NCBI GenBank assembly: GCA_001986395.2
Contig: MQVO02000002.1
Coordinates: 2,170,001 to 2,234,000, forward strand
Source: Irpex lacteus
Lineage: Eukaryota; Basidiomycota; Agaricomycetes; Polyporales; Irpicaceae
Direction: 5' to 3'
DNA length: 64,000 bases
The notes below the pieces were generated by a model. That model was not told the DNA's origin, ran no database searches, and saw only the letters and a list, made by a program, of their open reading frames with translations. This document shows positions 45,937-57,920 of this stretch, piece after piece. The number at the start of each line of letters is the position of its first letter. The first letter of the stretch is position 1. Position numbers and translations under genes: made by a program.

Positions 45937-46521
45937 GACAATGAAATTCAGAGGGTCGAGCTTGACCACTTTCGCTGGCTGGTGGCTGTTCGCGGTGAAA
46001 GACGTCGACGCAAGGCGTCGGGCGCTGTTGTGCACTGTCGATCATGTCACAAGTAACAGATCTTCCTTGGATCTTCCGCGAATAGCGGGTGGCCATCGTG
46101 ACACTCAGTCACACTCCGTTGCTCTTTCTGCCATTTCGGGGACAGAGAGTAAGTTCGACGAAAGCGTGTTCGACTCGCTCGCAACTCGTATCTGCCCTTC
46201 TGAACGCATGTCTGATGCGTGAAGGCGAGTTCTCACAGTCATGAACAACACGCAGCGGTACAAATTGGACTTGTGAGTACTTTAATTGGCGTGGAATGCT
46301 GATTTCATGTCATCTGTCCGAGGTTCCCTGCCATGCTTTATAAGGCCTGGCATGCGTAGGAAAGAGAGTGAGGCTCCTTTTTCACCCACGGGCTCTGACT
46401 GAGTCACTCCCGTCGTTCTTCGTTCTGCACGCTGGGCTTCGACTGTCGGTTCCCTTGAAGGGCCCAGTTTATCTCGTTCTTTTGCCTCTTCGCTCTTTTC
46501 GTCTTCTAGCAGGTTACTTCG
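45937..46521. promoter_or_regulatory. divergent promoter region, Hv1 / multi-TM gene
   Basis: About 585 bases between divergent start codons. TTTATAAG at 46338-46345 is a fair TATA box about 180 bases before the plus-strand start; a C/T-rich leader (46480-46505) follows. Confidence 0.5.
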
Positions 46522-48487
46522 ATGGAGTGGTGGTCTGTATTCTTCAGAGTGCGCAAGATTGTCTTTAGTAAGTGCATGCGAGTCTATATGCTCCTGTCTT
46601 CGGCTGACATCTGGTTCAGTTTGTATTTCTATCAGCAGTCTTCTGTGGGCTACAGTCTTCTCTGCATATCTGGCCCGTTTATGGAGTCATCTGATGTGGG
46701 CTCAACGTATGTCTCGGTCCTTTCAGTTATGTGGTATCTACTGAGTCATTGGTGTATAGGAGGCATCGTGCTTGGGATCATTGGTACAAACATATTCACG
46801 GCGATAATGATGTATCTCATGTGCGAAACTTCGATCTCCCAATCTTTGCCTCGATTTTTAACCTCTCTCAATCTGTAGGGCCGTTGTTGTATTTCGTATT
46901 TGGCTCGACTTTGCTCGAGTGGTATCCCTTTTGCTACTCCACATAGGCAAGTGAACAAACTTCGCTACCCCCAGTTCCAATGATTTATATTAACATCTCT
47001 CGCAGCCAGTGCCCTTCTTTTCACGCTTTTTGGCTCAAACTTCTCTTGTGCAACATTTAGTACGTTACGAAGCAACATGTCACGTATAATAGATATTCAC
47101 TCGTTGCAGAAACGAGAATAGATTGCAAACATGTCGATCTAGCATTCGTTGTCGGTTCTTGGGTAATGACGGGCCTGTGTGAGTCTACTCGAAACTTTGA
47201 TAACCAATACTGTCTAAGGTCTGACCTCATACTATAGTACTTGGATACATCCCCTACATCCTCCTAATGGTTCGCATCCCTCGTCCTGTCCCGAAGATTA
47301 CCCCGAACATCCTTCTCGACACTCCTCCTATGAGTAGGCGATCATCTGTTTCGTCCTTTGGCTCAGTGAGCTCTACTACCCGCCTCATTAGAGAGGATTC
47401 CATGTATGGCCAATATACTGCCGCACCATACAAACGTCGAGGAGCTTCGTACAGATCATATAATTCCTCAGCACCATCGATACCCGTTCACCGGGGCCCG
47501 TCCCAGATTCACACAGGCATTCCATACGATCCTATGCAAGCGGGAGGTTTTCCACCGATCCGTCCACATATCCCGCGTTCTGTGAGCGTGACGCCGCCAA
47601 CCCCTAACACCATACCAACATCCGAGGTACTGTCTCGTCCCTCTAGCCGCGCAAACGTGACAACGAGGCCTCTTCCCAACACTCCTATGTTCACAAACCC
47701 ATTCCTTGACCCGATTTCTCGACATAATACGCCACAAACGGCCTGGTCTCAAATGTCATTCTCGGATTCCACTGCCTCTGCTCCCGTTCACACTCGGGGA
47801 AACTCTAATTTGGACCAATGGCCCCCTCTCTTGCCCGTAGCAACATCTGGACCCGTCTTCGCAAGGGCTCGTGAAACCACCTTTGCGAATATGATACCTG
47901 TATGGTCCCCATATGAGCATAGATGGGTGCATTCACACTCCTCCCAACCCGAACGGCCATACAGCGCACGCCCAAATATAGTGATAACAGGCACCACGCT
48001 CCGCAACCACACAGCAACACCACACTCCATCCACTCCGTCACAGGCAGTATCTCGCACCATGTTCCCGAGTCTCTCCTACCTTCACACCCTCCGACCATG
48101 CCCAACCCCATACATGCCAGAGCAAGCAGCGAGCCTGGCCCCGTACCTCTCTATCGACCGGCATCTGTGGCGCCACACATGGCTACAGCGTACACCGGCA
48201 CCAGCAACTCGGATGGACCACTTCCGAACCCATTTCCGAGACTGGCAGCCGGCAGGACGGAAGTACGCAGGTTCGGTTCTGTACCTAGTGCGCAGTTCTA
48301 TGCCGGGCAAGGGGGGACATATCTCAGCGCAAACGCAGCGACAACTGCCCCGGGAGGTATGCGGAATGCGGCGCATCTAGCAGGCGCTTTGGGACGAACG
48401 CCGCCCCGAGCTGAGGCTGCTACCGCTACGGACCCGGAGCAGTGGAAGGCCCTGGTATTCAGTGCTGCCACGGGGAGGATGGTATAG
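46522..48487 (+). CDS. multi-TM membrane protein with long disordered tail, unidentified
   Basis: Seven exons (46522-46567, 46620-46706, 46760-46820, 46879-46946, 47006-47059, 47110-47178, 47238-48487) join in phase to 544 residues. Membrane segments: VFICISISSLLWATVFSAYL, GIVLGIIGTNIFTAIMMYLM, VVSLLLHIASALLFTLFG and LAFVVGSWVMTGLLLGYIPY. The last 410 residues are Ser/Pro/Thr-rich (from RIPRPVPKITPNILL) and should be cytosolic. Intron 4 is GC-AG (GCAAGT at 46947); the alternative frames in exon 4 are not hydrophobic and do not join. No family recognised with confidence. Layout resembles MARVEL-like proteins nearby, but the sequence hallmarks (FEC-x-W) are absent. Confidence 0.75.
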
Positions 48488-48897
48488 ACTGACAGTAGGC
48501 AGATGGACAGATGGAGGAGTGTCGTTCGGACGGTGAAGTGGGCCGTGTGGAATTGGACTCAAAGCCATTTTTTTTGGCAGTCTGTCGTCGTTCACTGGAT
48601 GTAGAAGTGGCAGATGTAGACAGACGTACAGAACCAGGTCAATTAACTCCAACTGGTCAATCATAACTTATGTGTACAACTAATGCAAATGTATACCCAT
48701 GCGATCTGCAAACAGTACAGCCCATTGAACACTCGTCTTCAACTTGAATGATCTCACGCTACCGATTTCTATCTCGCGATGGGCTTTTTCCCTAAGTGTA
48801 TAGTTACCACTCGTGATTCTGATATATCTGCTGCGTACACTCGATTCTCTCGTCAATTCCGCTTTTCCTTCCTCCCATTACGTGGTCCCCTTTGACC
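48488..48897. other. 3' flanks of two convergent genes
   Basis: About 410 bases between the multi-TM gene stop and the PhoD-like stop. No exon seen. Confidence 0.5.
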
Positions 48898-51800
48898 TTA
48901 TGTCGAAGTGCTCGGGAGAGGACTCAGACTAGCAGTAACAGTCCCGGGGATGGAGAACGAGGCACTCGAGCCTGCAGAGACGGTGCTCAAGCTCGCACTG
49001 GTAGAAGCAGACACCGAACTCGCGGCAGAGCTACTGGGTGACGCAGCACTTGTGGTTGCGTTGCTTGGCTTAGCGTCAGCCTTCAGCACTCCGGCAAGAA
49101 CTTTGCCTCCTGCAACGGGGCGGCTGAGTTTGTTTGTGCCTATAACAATGCAGGTGAACTGATGAACATATGGTACCACGAGAGAGGTTCGGGAGAGACT
49201 TACCCGACTTGACGATGAACGTGGCACTCGCGAACGCGTCCAAGTTAGCAGAGCCTAAAGCGAGGTCGTCCATGTCAATACATGAATCATTGTCACCTCG
49301 AGATAACGTACTCGTATTCCTCATCGCCCAATACGTCGCGTTCGCGTGGGTAGTGTTGAGTGTCAAGGTGAAGAATCCTCTATATGAACCCTCGCTCCAT
49401 TGGAGGTCAGCGTTCAGGGGATCAGCAACGATAGTGTTAGAGATGACATCGGCAGCTGGAGGGGTGATATGGTTGCCAAAGGCCGAGCCTGAAGTCACCG
49501 CAGTCTGAAGACAGGAATACGATGTCAGATGCAGTCCAGCAGTTTATATGAACAGAGATACGTACGCCTGCAAACTCAACTGCCAAGCTTCCGTCCCCAG
49601 TGACGGGGTTGTAGCTGTGCAAATGATAAGAGATCAAATTGCAAGATTGAGTATGGTATTATACGTACTGTGCGGTATCGTTTGGGTCTTGAACAGTGTC
49701 CATCAGTAGACGTCTAAAGCCTCGAGATCCACGGAGGTTACTCACGAATAAGGTCGGAAACCCAGTTCGCATGGCTGTCACCGGATAGAATGAGCGTGTT
49801 GCTAATCTTGTTATCTTGAATGTGGTCCAGAACACGGTTGCGGTTAGCGCGGTAGCCATCCCAAGCGTCCACATCAACTTTCCGGTACATTACCAATGTC
49901 AGCTGCATTCTTAGACACGGAAACCAAGACATACACTCGCCGCCCTCATCCAACTGCGTAAACACAATTTGTTGGCCAACGACACGCCAAATTGCTCCAC
50001 GAGCCTTCGACTGGGACAAGGTGTTGTAGAACCCTGCATGGTGATGAGTACTTGTTGATCTTAGTCGACTCGAAGACGTACATTGTTCTTGCTGAGCACC
50101 CATAAGAGACCGGTTCTGGAAATCGGCGATAGAGTTTATGTCTATCGTATCATTAGCATTTGCAGCCGGGTGAAACGAAAGGAAGGTTACATACAATCTA
50201 ACAAAATTTGTAGTGATATAGGATGGTGAGTAGATCGCTGTAAGTTCAACCCATCACATACCGGTATTGTAATATAACTGTGTTTGGTCTGGTGAGCAAG
50301 AGCAGTAGAATATCAGCTGAGGTACTCACGTCGGTGATGTCACGATCGTATTGGCCTTGCATCAAACATAAATTAGCTTTCTTAAACGACCCCCCGATAA
50401 AACCAAGATAGACCTACGTGTATCCAGCATTGTCAAGTCCTATCACACCCCATCCATATAAGCACCACTGTCTTCAAATAAAGAGCACCAAGCATAACTC
50501 ACCAGGAGCTTCCCAAACTGGAAGTTCCTCCAAATGCGCAACTTATCGCCGACGTCAACTTGACGAATCGGGATCCACTCATGGTACGCCCTGACACCAG
50601 CCAGCTTCCGGTCAGTGAAGCAGGCACCTGAGGGAGAGAACGAGCAGCCTGAGGCGGTGTCGTTGCTGTCAGCGGTACCCGCTTTCCATGATTGGTCGGC
50701 TACTTCATGATCGTCCTAGGATAGGGATACTAATAAGTACTAGGGGTTGAAAATGCGTGTGGTAAAGAGAGTTTACCCTGCGTGTGAGATGTCAATGAGC
50801 GTGTCGGCGTATCATAGCTACGACTGAGGCTTACCAGACTGTAATCCACGGGTGAGCCTGGTGGGCATCCAGGAGACTAACATCCGTGCGGTATTGTCCC
50901 AGACGCTGACGGTAGTCGTGAATAGTCGCCAACTCACGACCGAGAACTGTCCGCCCAATCGATGCGCTGTGAAATGAACCGGTGTTAGTCAGATTCAATC
51001 TTGTATTACCTCCAGTTGTAAGCATAAACAAGACCGTGCACGCACCCATTACCGAGAGACTCATAGATCTAAGAACAGAGAGGTACGTCATTGATCGCCC
51101 ACCGTTGGTTCAAGAAATAAAGTCTCACGTAGTCACCAAGATGGACGAAGAAATCAGCGCTGGTGTTGTGAGTGGCCACTCCGTATGCGTTGAAGTAACC
51201 TGGGATCGAGATTTGAGTATTAGCGTTGCGCCACTCGGGCATCTAATAAAAGGTATGACGTACCATTTTGGAACTGAGAACAGCTGAATACAGCAAACGT
51301 CAAAGGCTTGCCACCATTGACCTGGTGGGCAGGAGCTTAGTCGGTCAGGTTCGACTCGGGTAAGTATACGTAGGCGAACATGAACATTGAAACCGTAACG
51401 TACTATTGGGATGAGGTAAGGTCCTTGTAGCACCAACCACGCTGGTACTATTGGGCGCTGTGCAATCCGCAAACTGGTACCAGTAGCTTGATTCGGCTTT
51501 CAAGCCAGTTGCCTCCACCTTCACAGTGAAATCAACGTCCCAAGACGTGAACGCCTCTCCTGAGTCAATGGGTCGACCTTTTAAACCGGGGTTATCAAAG
51601 ATCTTGAAGGATACGCAGACAGGACACTTTGATCGGGGGTTCCGTTATCGGGAAGGCACGCGTCCATAGAAGGACAGACGTGTCAAAGGGGTCTCCCTGA
51701 TCTAAAGCTTTAGCAGCTGTGGGTGTATAATATACGCGGGACGTACACTTGCGACTATAGGCGTCATTCAATATGAGCTCAGATGTAAACACAAGCTAGG

Positions 51801-52198
51801 ATGAGTACGTACCTCTGTGAGTGAAGTTTACTCCACCATTCCAGATGAAAGGAGACTGTGCACCAGTCAGTATCGGAGTGGTATAACCCAAGATGTACTC
51901 ACATTGCTGAAATCAGCACCGTAGAAAGTGGGGTAATGCTCGTCAGAGAATCCTTCGGCACCAATGGTAGCTCTCTTCACATGTTCAATATGACGTTTTT
52001 GAATGGCCTTGGTATCTCTCGCGAACTAGATTCTCATCCGTAGTTAATTACTTCGTAGCCATGAGAATGAATCCGGGAGAAAAGACGCACCTCTGGGAAA
52101 CCGACAAAGGGGGAGCTATAGGCAAGGTTGCGATCGAAGAGCTCGGTAGCGGTCGCCGCGAGAGTGATGCTCAAAAGCGCGAAGAAGGACGATCTCAT
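48898..52198 (-). CDS. secreted PhoD-type alkaline phosphatase
   Basis: PhoD-like metallophosphatase, with about fifteen exons. It starts MRSSFFALLSITLAATATEL (signal peptide) at 52198, then LFDRNLAYSSPFVGFPE, and after intron 1 FARDTKAIQKRHIEH. Later blocks: SPFIWNGGVNFTH, IGRTVLGRELATIHDYRQRL, SLLDAHQAHPW (metal site), DDHEVADQSWKAG (the PhoD DDHE motif), HEWIPIRQVDVGDKLRIWRN, LDTRQYDRDITD and LILSGDSHANWVSDL (the second metal histidine). The C-terminal part holds FGNHITPPAADVISNTI and finishes in a Ser/Ala/Thr-rich tail ending LSPLPSTST, without a GPI signal. Likely works outside the cell in phosphate scavenging. CACGTT at 52350-52355 could be a Pho4-type site, but this is weak. Confidence 0.85.
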
Positions 52199-53152
52199 GC
52201 TTGCACGCAACTGCTCGTAGCAGGGTGTCTATGCGTCCACTGGTTCCTACGTGACGCTTTAGCAGTCATGACTACTTATACGCCTTCTGCTAAATGTGCA
52301 TCAGAGACAAGATGAGCAAGTCGTTCAACCAATTTATCGCGCATCCATGCACGTTCGTCAAGCTCGGAATGCGAGAGGAGGCTGGTATTTACGTTATGCG
52401 GGAAGAACTTGGGCCACGCCACTACTCAGTTACACTAAAGCTATCAAAAGGACGGTGCTGTCAGTATACACACATGGTCAAAGATAGAAGAAGGCTCACG
52501 TGAAGATATGAGCAGCGACGATTAACTCGCATTCGCTTCCCCTGCCTTCCTGTGTCTATGCAAAGGCGTTCGTTCGCACACAACGCGTCACATGCGGCCA
52601 CTTCTCCTGCCTGCTGGATGGCCTCATGCTGCAAGAATAGCCATACAAACGTTCCTGCTCACGAATCATGGCAGACATATCTTTAGTTGACGGCATATGA
52701 ATTTACGCCCCGGAAGATGGACAGATGGCCGCAGTGGACATGCCGTTGAATGCAGAGTTAACTGATTACGCCAGACGCCCATATATACTCTAGATCTTCT
52801 ATCGCGAACAACGTTCGTTCGCAACGTCTGGCATGCATATCACATAGGCCGGTGTACAGAGTACAGTACAAGTAGCCGGAAGCTGGAAGTTGTGCCACTA
52901 TGACGCAACTTGCGTTGGTCATGACTGCAACAAATTGTCAAAAGCTAGTATGTATTTGTGATAAGTAGGATAGCGATGCAAATGAGTGGGTGTTTGAGGA
53001 CGCGAGAGCTACTACGATACAAAAAAGAGAGAGCGATATACGAGAGTCGAAAACAAGATTTAGCAAGACCAACGATACAAGAAAATCCACGGAACAGTGG
53101 AATCATTAAAGATATCTTAAGTTACCAAGAGAATGAAAGGATGCGATGCGAC
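52199..53152. other. gap: PhoD upstream region
   Basis: About 950 bases between the PhoD start and the CCCH gene stop, both minus strand. GTTCGTTCGCA occurs twice (about 52568 and 52811). No exon seen. Confidence 0.45.
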
Positions 53153-55738
53153 TCAGCGCAATGCTTGGGGTTCAACGTCAAATACAGCAGCACGGGTTTC
53201 TGGGACTCGGGAGCGATGCTCATTGGCGATCTTGTGTATCTCGCTGTTGAGCCGTAAAATTGGGTGGAGATGCGTCCAGACCGCCTCTGCGGTTTGCTTC
53301 TGGTATACGCTAGCGAGCTCGAAACCCCGTCAACGAGAGTGCTTGAAATATTCTCGATCTCTTTGTGGACAATCTGCTCCACTGTAGGCCTCAACAGGTC
53401 AGCAATGATGGTGGGGTCTACTGGATCTGGAGCTCTCTTTCGCGCTTCTTCGGCTTCGCGGAACCCAGCCTTGATCCTCTCGATCTCCTCTGTGTTTCGC
53501 CGCATGACCTCATTACGTACAATGTCGTTCTGCTCAAGCTGCAATCCGATTCATGTTAGCAAGCAAAGCAATGGAAATTACACCAATGAACGCAAACCTC
53601 CACAATGCGAGTGTCTAGACAGTGATGCTCCTTCAGCACCTGCGCTCTCTCCTCTGCAAGGTGTCGATGCATCTCCTTGACCACAACCATGTCCTGGTTC
53701 AGCTTCATGAGCTCAGCGTTGATATTCGCTTTGCTCTCACGACAAGTCCGTAGGTGTTCCTTCGTCTTGGTGTGAACAGACGACATGAAGGTCCACCTCT
53801 CCTCGAGACTCTGATCGAGCATTTGTTCGCTGTCCTCCTGGAGTTGGCTCAAATACGAATACTGGTCTTCAACACGCTTCTCCATCTTCGCGAGTCTAGA
53901 TGTAAGTCCCAGAGTCACCGCAGCAGTTGCAGTCGAGTACATGGAAGAGCTGCTGTCCAACGAATGCTGGACACCCGAAAGTGCAGCTGGGACTTTGACC
54001 AACTCCGCCGCTTTGTTGACCCACGCTTTGACGTCTTCGAGTGACCTACTCACAAACTCCACTGGATCAGCATCCTCGGCGTGTACCCAATCCAGCGGGA
54101 GAGCGCTGCTATCGTGATAGTACTCCGAGATCGACACGAGGCGCTTGGCTGCAGCATTGCGACGTTTCTGCGCTTGTGCGTGTTCTGCTGCATGTTCTGC
54201 ACCGAGCTGGGTGAGTCTCTCGATCGCGCGAGGCCCGGCGTTGTGGTAAGCTTTACTGTGACGAAGGGCTTTGTCCTTGGCTTGTAGCGCCTGCGCCTGG
54301 TCGTACTGGTACTGACAGAGCGTACTCTCAATCAGAGCTCTGTGGTCATAAACATTAGTGGTCACGAAGTGAGATATATTGAGAAGGAAAGCGACGTACT
54401 TAACATAGTCACTGCGAGTATACGCTTCCGAGTCTTTGGGCTCTGAAGGTGATCGCGCTCGCTTTCTGGTCAAGCTGGAACTTGAAACAGGGGTCTGTGT
54501 CGGAGGTGTATTGGTCTGTGTACGCCGGCGGGTGGTGGTGGTGGTGGCGGAGACGGCGACATATGAGACTTCACCTGGGGTTCCCAAACGTCGACCTCCA
54601 TTGCTTCGCCGTTTGCGTTACCAGTCGCCGGGGACTCCGAGTCCATTTCGCCATCTTCCCGTTCCAACCGAGCTGCAGGCGAGGGCTCGGAGGCCAAGGC
54701 AGCGATAGCCCATGCCGTCGATTGCGCAGAGTCAGCAGGTGTAGGCACTGAAGATTCACCTTTAACAGCAGTGTTAGAGCTCCCCCAGGACTCATTCGCA
54801 GGTTGAGCATTACTGGCGTGTCGAGTCCATGGCTTCCTCTGTTGTCGCCCTAGGTTCTTGGAAAGTACCCCACCCTTCCTTATCCGGCTCGAGATCCTGG
54901 TCCTTCCCGCATGGCCTTCGGTTCAGTGGGAGTTCCAGGATTTGCAGTTGGTGGCTCTGCTCTTCCCGGTCGGCAGCAGCTGAAGAGTCACCGGTACCCC
55001 AGCCAGGCGTAGCAGACGTATCTCCCCAGCTGCCCCAGCCAGACGTAACGGTCGTGTCTCCCCAGCCTGAGCCACCATTTCCCCAGGGCGAATCTCCCCA
55101 TGCCCCCGCATTGTCCCAGCCAGAGTTGCCGCTCCTGTCGACCTCCTTGCCTTTCTCTGAGCTTTCCCATGCAGACGACTTGGACGTGGATGCTGCAGGA
55201 TTGCCCCATGAGAAATTCTCCCAGCTACTGCTGTCCGCCGCAGAAGGGTCCGCCCACGACACGTTCCCCCATGTGTTCTCCGTAGAGCTTGAGTCGGCCG
55301 TGCTATTCCTCCACGTCGAAAGTTCTTCTTTACTCGCCTTCCGACCGCCACCACCATTGCCACCAGCCCTGCTTCCCCACCCAGTACCGGGGTTTCCCCA
55401 GGAGTTGGTACCCGTCGCAGGAGGTCCACCTTGCTCTGAACTTTGCTGCCATCCCGAACCAGATTCACGTCGCTTGTTGAAATTCTTCCCACCGCCACCA
55501 TCTCCTCCAATGTGCTGCGTCGTTGTTCGGGACTTGGGAGCAGGTGCATTAGCCCACAGAGGATCGCTCGGGTGGATGAAGTCACAAAATCCGATCTTCC
55601 TGCATCCTCCGTTGACTGGCGTGCCGTCCTCCTCGTAGAACTAGTCCCAAAAGGTGCGGTACACAAACGGAAGCGTTTTGTTAGTTCGTTCGTTGGATAT
55701 TGATTTAGACTGTTTACCTTGCATCGCACGCGCGGCAT
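53153..55738 (-). CDS. CCCH-finger protein with tryptophan-rich GW tract and coiled coil
   Basis: Exon 1 (55738-55718) encodes MPRVRCK; exon 2 starts at 55640 with FYEEDGTPVNGGCRKIGFCD, giving one CCCH finger (C-x13-C-x5-C-x3-H). Next is a stretch of about 170 residues with some 16 tryptophans, mostly in GW, WG or SW pairs (SGWGDTTVTSGWGSWGD). Then an acidic part (DGEMDSESPATGN), a basic patch TRKRARSPSEPKD, and about 300 residues of helical coiled coil (SRLAKMEKRVEDQYSYLSQL). CCCH fingers bind RNA, and GW tracts in other fungi and animals dock Argonaute. Frame joins at 54940-54760 and the last exon are unsettled: one reading stops at 53153, another at 53122. The gene itself is not in doubt. 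Confidence 0.75.
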
Positions 55739-56641
55739 GACGCGGTGACCTACGGTGCGTGGTAGGCAGACAGACGTGTTCCGATTGTAGGTCGCTCACG
55801 TCAAGAGTTGATCTAGATTGTGACGATACGCCTACATAGCAGATGGGTATCAATATTAGTGAGTTTAAAGTATCGCCATTATCAAGGTGATTTATGCCAG
55901 AAAGAGCACTCACCGTACGGAACGCGACCTCAATCCGCGCTCCGCCGCGAAGTCGCGGTGCAACAACTCGGTCGCAAATGCTACTGAGTGCTGTCGCGAT
56001 AAAGCCAATTGAATGATCACTATAAAGTGTGAGTATAGCTTGGAAGCCGAAGATGCATGTAACCTACCCGGTGAAGTGTGATGGTGAGTGAAGAGGTCGA
56101 CAAAGTAATGGTCTAAGCCGCTCTTGCCCAAATAAACGGCAATTAAGAGCGGTCAAGCGCCGGCCGATCGCAACTCTCAAATACGCAAATACAGATTAAT
56201 ATTGTGACTGTGCATTCACACTGCTTGGTTCCCAGATCTTAATATCTCGTAGTACAACACACACATAATCGAACAAGCTCTAAAAGACGCATACAAACAT
56301 TTGATATTACGTCTTACTACTTTTACATGCAAGAGATAAGTAGATATCGACCACGCATACGGCTCTCATCAGTACATCTACGAGCTTGTAAAAATACGGG
56401 CCAATGGTACACAACAATCCCTACCAAACCACCGTAGAAATCGACGAAAACGGCAGTGTAATATAACGGGAGGAAAGGGGGTATCGCACGCTCGGCGTGC
56501 TATCAAGAAGTGACAGGCTGGGTTCTCATAGTAGGGCTATATCCGCTTGCTGCTTGTCACACACGAGGACCAACGCCATTCAAGGCTAGTTTCACCTGCG
56601 AGACACCCGGTCGTCGATAGTCTTGAACGCGCTGATCCTGG
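55739..56641. other. gap: CCCH gene upstream region
   Basis: About 900 bases; the right half is AT-rich (56180-56470). No exon or repeat supported. It should hold the CCCH promoter and the 3' flank of the next gene. Confidence 0.45.
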
Positions 56642-57920
56642 TCAAGTCGAGCGGTGGGGGGATCGGACGTTGTTTTGACCCGCTTCCATTCGAGCCCTTG
56701 CGGGGATGCGTCGGACGAGGGCGGCAGCGTCTGCCGGTGCAGGTGCAGGTGCAGGGGCAGGGGCAGTAACAGTCATCGGTGCTTGTCGTGTGACAGCAGC
56801 TGGGTTGGCGAACGGATGGGGAGGCAAACTTGATTGGAGAACCGCGGGGTATAGCGATGTCTCTGGCTGGGTGACGGGTTGGTTGGGAATGCGAGGTGCA
56901 GGTCTGCTGGGCTGGCAGGAGGGATCAGCCCGTGCGCCGCGTTCGAGGCCATACTCCAGGTCGCGTTCAAGAGTAGCCTGACGAGCAGGAACCTGAGGGC
57001 GTGCGGCTCCGAGAGTGAGAGGCTTCGCTTGGAACTGGCGAACCGGAGACGATGGAGCACTGTTGAGGGTACCGCGCGTAGCATACCACGGGTAGGTACG
57101 AACGCCAGAGCTCCAGACATTTGAGGCATCACCTTGATGCATGACCGCCGAAACGGTCAACGCGAGAAGGTATATCATGACTTGGAGAATGTCAGCACGT
57201 TGAAAGCATAGTCGGAGTTGAAATAACGTACGGAACATTGTGCAGAGCCAAGTGAACACAATGAGAACCGAGGCGGACGTGCACGCGTCCTTGCTCGATG
57301 GATCACAGACCATGCTGGAAAGGCTTGCCGTGATCGCAGAAGCGCCGGCTAGGCAACAGATTATCGAGTTAGTGCTCCGCTTTCATGATTGCAGCTCGCT
57401 GCGGGCGCGGTCGCCGCCTGGGTTTCGCATGGCCGCACGAGCCAGAGCAATTCATGAAACGTGTACTCACCGAGCTCCATCACCCAGAAAATTCCAACCC
57501 ACAGACATTCGAACCACACCCGGTTGACTAGAGCGTTGTCTCGGAAGATATCAATGGCAACACTGTGGTATCATAGTCAGAAGATGTCAGACAGATTGAT
57601 AATATGTCACGCACGTAGGGATGATGAACACCACTCCCAGTGCGCCGAGGAAAATGAGATACGCGTCAAGTTGCACTGAAAGACTCGTGAATAATGCTAT
57701 AAACAGCATAATTGTAGGAAACTCACCATTGTGCCCGGAGGATCCATCAAGGCTAAAATTCCACACAGCGAGACTGCAGATGATAGCATTGCAGACAATG
57801 AAAGCGACTGTATCCCATAAATCCTCGCAAATTAGCTCCCTGTGTGCATCTTCTGCTGCCGAAATACTCACCGAAGAGGAAGTAGCGGTAGCCAAAGAGG
57901 AAGCTTGCGAGGGTTGCCAT
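56642..57920 (-). CDS. MARVEL-like four-TM membrane protein (paralog)
   Basis: Exons 57920-57872, 57807-57727, 57675-57615, 57562-57471, 57348-57232 and 57180-56642 join to 312 residues. Start MATLASFLFGYRYFLF. Membrane segments: VAFIVCNAIICSLAVWNFSL, DAYLIFLGALGVVFIIP, VWFECLWVGIFWVMELGASA and ASVLIVFTWLCTMFLMIYLL. The TM3-TM4 loop has two cysteines (MVCDPSSKDACTSAS). The tail of about 150 residues is Pro/Ala-rich with a PAPAPAPAPA run coded by a GGTGCA/GGGGCA repeat. It is clearly related to the protein at 43321-44681. Function unknown; likely plasma membrane. Confidence 0.82.

Noticed and set aside
51338..51352. GGTTCGACTC as a tRNA B box
   Set aside because: No matching A box, anticodon arm or acceptor stem around it; it lies inside the PhoD-like gene.
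52350..52355. CACGTT as a Pho4 site controlling the PhoD-like gene
   Set aside because: A single 6-base match is expected by chance in this length; kept only as a remark in the gene entry.
54829..55638. 269-codon plus-strand frame
   Set aside because: It is the antisense of the tryptophan-rich exon of the CCCH protein; low-complexity composition keeps the opposite strand open.
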